From assembly GCF_001039355.2 (NCBI RefSeq), contig NW_019775469.1, positions 62,001 through 126,000 on the forward strand: a stretch of 64,000 bases of DNA. The letters are read 5' to 3'. The position numbers and the translations under genes are program-made. Under the pieces are notes generated by a model, which was given only the letters and a program-made list of their open reading frames with translations, was not told the origin of the DNA and searched no databases. This DNA is from Lingula anatina (taxonomy: Eukaryota; Brachiopoda; Lingulata; Lingulida; Lingulidae). This document shows, in pieces, positions 63,461 to 64,000 of the stretch (position 1 is the first letter of the stretch; every line of letters begins with the position of its first letter).

Positions 63461-64000
63461 CTCTAGACCCCATATTCAGTCTTAGACTTCAAATGGGCAA
63501 ACATACAAATTCCGGTTTCTCTAAATGTAACTCCCACTCAACAATGGTGGCTACATGCTGCAAACTTATACGGTTTTCTCCGATATCGTGCCAACCATTG
63601 AATCGTTATAAAAGTTACATTATTCATATATGTCAGTTTTCTGGCTTCTTCCTCGCCCTCTCGGTAATACTTGTAGAGTTGCGTTTTCCATTTAACGTTT
63701 TGCTGATAAGCAAACATTTACTTCTCTGAAACAATTATAGGTGTCGCTTATGTTTTACAAGTATCTATAACCTTCATTAATGCTTTGTCTTGAGTAACCT
63801 TCACATGTACATGTATATATCGGTAATTACTCTCTACTACATTATATTTTCTCGAGAACCGGGCTCAATTTCTGATCAGTATTTCCCGCATCTTGCTTAA
63901 TACTGAATTGCACGCACTAATCTTCAACTTAAGTTGGGCGTTGGCTAAATAATCCATGAATGCAGATATAATTTACTTACCAGTGGGTTGAAATGATTTC
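48215..64000 (-). CDS. Gene B: tandem paralogue of gene A, 5' end outside the window
   Basis: Visible exons: 64000-63981 (partial), 62306-62154, 61507-61355, 60982-60830, 60342-60208, 59973-59821, 59122-58961, 57296-57135, 55763-55590, 54693-54544, 54217-54065, 53748-53593, 52093-51941, 51212-51060, 50279-50127, 49345-49331, 49104-48862, 48541-48215. They join in one frame of about 922 residues: 14 TSP1-type units, a short linker and a vWA domain matching gene A's vWA3. The last exon was not found. By analogy with gene A, a signal peptide and N-terminal vWA domains are expected beyond position 64000. The product should be extracellular. That this is a separate gene is inferred from the signal-peptide exon and CpG-rich patch at 43.6 kb and from the matching ends of both units. 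Confidence 0.85.
48539..48675. repeat. 69-bp tandem duplication covering a splice acceptor
   Basis: Two near-identical units, starting at 48539 and 48608, each contain CTCCTGTAAAAAAA, AATCAATTGAG and ACAAAATGTCACAGTCACC. On the minus strand each holds the acceptor TTTTTTTACAG|GAG. The second copy has one extra A and a G for A. Confidence 0.9.
48801..48838. repeat. (GA)n microsatellite inside the gene B vWA intron
   Basis: A GA tract interrupted once by AAAG lies about 25 bp inside the GC-AG intron donor. Confidence 0.9.
49331..49345 (-). CDS. Gene B 15-bp linker microexon
   Basis: Between TTTTCAG and GTAAGT, 15 bp encode PTPVE in phase 1-1, joining the last TSP1 (50279-50127) to the vWA exon. 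It corresponds in position and phase to the 33-bp linker exon of gene A. Confidence 0.65.
50127..62306 (-). CDS. Gene B TSP1 array (fourteen exons)
   Basis: All exons are phase 1-1, 135-174 bp, nine of them exactly 153 bp. Typical repeats carry WxxW, CSVTCG and PGVDCPG. Variants: 60342-60208 lacks the tryptophans and CSxTCG; 54693-54544 has WGEWKDTEC with compressed spacing; 53748-53593 has one extra Gly codon (GGGVPG); 50279-50127 has WGPFGPFGKC with Phe for Trp, and CSVDCG, which removes the fucosylation Ser/Thr; 55763-55590 ends in a Pro-rich SPAPPRK extension. Acceptors of 57296 and 50279 are AAG. Confidence 0.88.
57463..57513. repeat. (AAAT)n and (AAT)n microsatellite
   Basis: AAAT units followed by AAT units are directly visible in a gene B intron. 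Confidence 0.95.
58080..58255. repeat. Short imperfect inverted repeat, possible MITE
   Basis: GGTTTTAACTTTAAG near 58072-58086 is mirrored by CTTTTAAGTTAAAAC near 58237-58251. Both arms are AT-rich, so chance is possible. Confidence 0.25.
60208..60342 (-). CDS. Gene B degenerate TSP1 exon
   Basis: A 135-bp phase 1-1 exon between good sites (TTTACAG, TGTA|GTAAGT) reads EIHAEDLRVGMGPLCPDGI... and ends SPCNTQQC. It keeps the C-terminal cysteine pattern of a TSP1 repeat but lacks the WxxW ladder and the CSxTCG motif, having only four cysteines. The frame is open, so it is translated rather than pseudogenised. It lies between intact repeats. Confidence 0.7.
61535..61557. repeat. Poly(T) tract next to an acceptor
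   Basis: A run of 23 T on the plus strand is a poly(A) tract on the coding strand, about 30 bp upstream of the acceptor of exon 61507-61355. Confidence 0.9.
62307..63980. other. Gene B intron at the window edge
   Basis: No TSP1-type or other exon was recognised in this 1.7-kb intron apart from the AT microsatellite. The exon fragment at 63981-64000 before the GTAAGT donor fits the phase-1 pattern and reads KSFQPT, so it may be a linker or the end of another domain. Confidence 0.5.
63413..63460. repeat. (AT)n microsatellite
   Basis: About 24 AT units are directly visible in the gene B intron between 63981 and 62306. Confidence 0.95.

Noticed and set aside
63240-63473. Tyr-Ile repeat frame
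   Set aside because: Translation of an AT microsatellite.
27372-64000. Apicomplexan TRAP/CTRP-type adhesin locus
   Set aside because: Those proteins also combine vWA and TSP1, but the many-intron structure, the UHMK1 neighbour and animal-type repeats argue for a metazoan genome.
27372-64000. One single giant gene across both arrays
   Set aside because: A signal-peptide exon in a CpG-rich patch at 43.6 kb splices in frame to vWA1, and both halves end in the same vWA module, so two genes fit better. Transcript data would settle it.

Overview
This is nuclear DNA from an animal, almost certainly a marine invertebrate. It is AT-rich, with short exons, GT-AG introns of about 0.2-5 kb, microsatellites, short terminal-inverted-repeat elements and tRNA-derived SINE-like elements. 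A kinase-UHM fusion (KIS/UHMK1) beside very large secreted von Willebrand A (vWA) plus thrombospondin type 1 (TSP1) proteins points to a metazoan. I cannot name the phylum; lophotrochozoan, hemichordate and amphioxus-like genomes all fit. No prokaryotic or viral gene, CRISPR array, rRNA or intact tRNA was seen. Layout: (1) About 4.2-11.6 kb, minus strand: a partly resolved gene for a small secreted EGF-domain protein (signal-peptide exon, EGF exon, probable C-terminal exon, at least one exon missing). (2) 13.9-19.6 kb, plus strand: a complete 10-exon UHMK1/KIS orthologue of 416 codons, divergent from gene 1. (3) 21.7-25.2 kb, minus strand: a complete 3-exon, 172-aa EF-hand protein, tail-to-tail with UHMK1; their poly(A) signals lie about 20 bp apart near 20.63 kb. 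(4) 27.4-43.6 kb, minus strand ('gene A'): a complete 24-exon gene for a secreted protein of about 1,412 aa, ordered signal peptide, vWA, 2 TSP1, vWA, 13 TSP1, short linker, vWA, basic tail. (5) 48.2-64.0 kb, minus strand ('gene B'): the 3' part of a tandem paralogue, with 14 TSP1-type exons, a 15-bp linker microexon and the same C-terminal vWA; its start lies beyond the window and its last exon is unresolved. Genes A and B are the heart of the window. They are almost certainly tandem duplicates: the two C-terminal vWA exons are 243 and 327 bp in both, and the TSP1 exons are phase 1-1 and mostly exactly 153 bp. Such proteins are expected outside the cell, in matrix, mucus or adhesion. The two N-terminal vWA domains of gene A keep a metal-binding MIDAS motif, while the C-terminal vWA of both paralogues has lost it in the same way. 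All exon models come from reading splice sites and codon phase by eye. For gene A, UHMK1 and the EF-hand gene the exon lengths sum to whole open frames, which supports them strongly.
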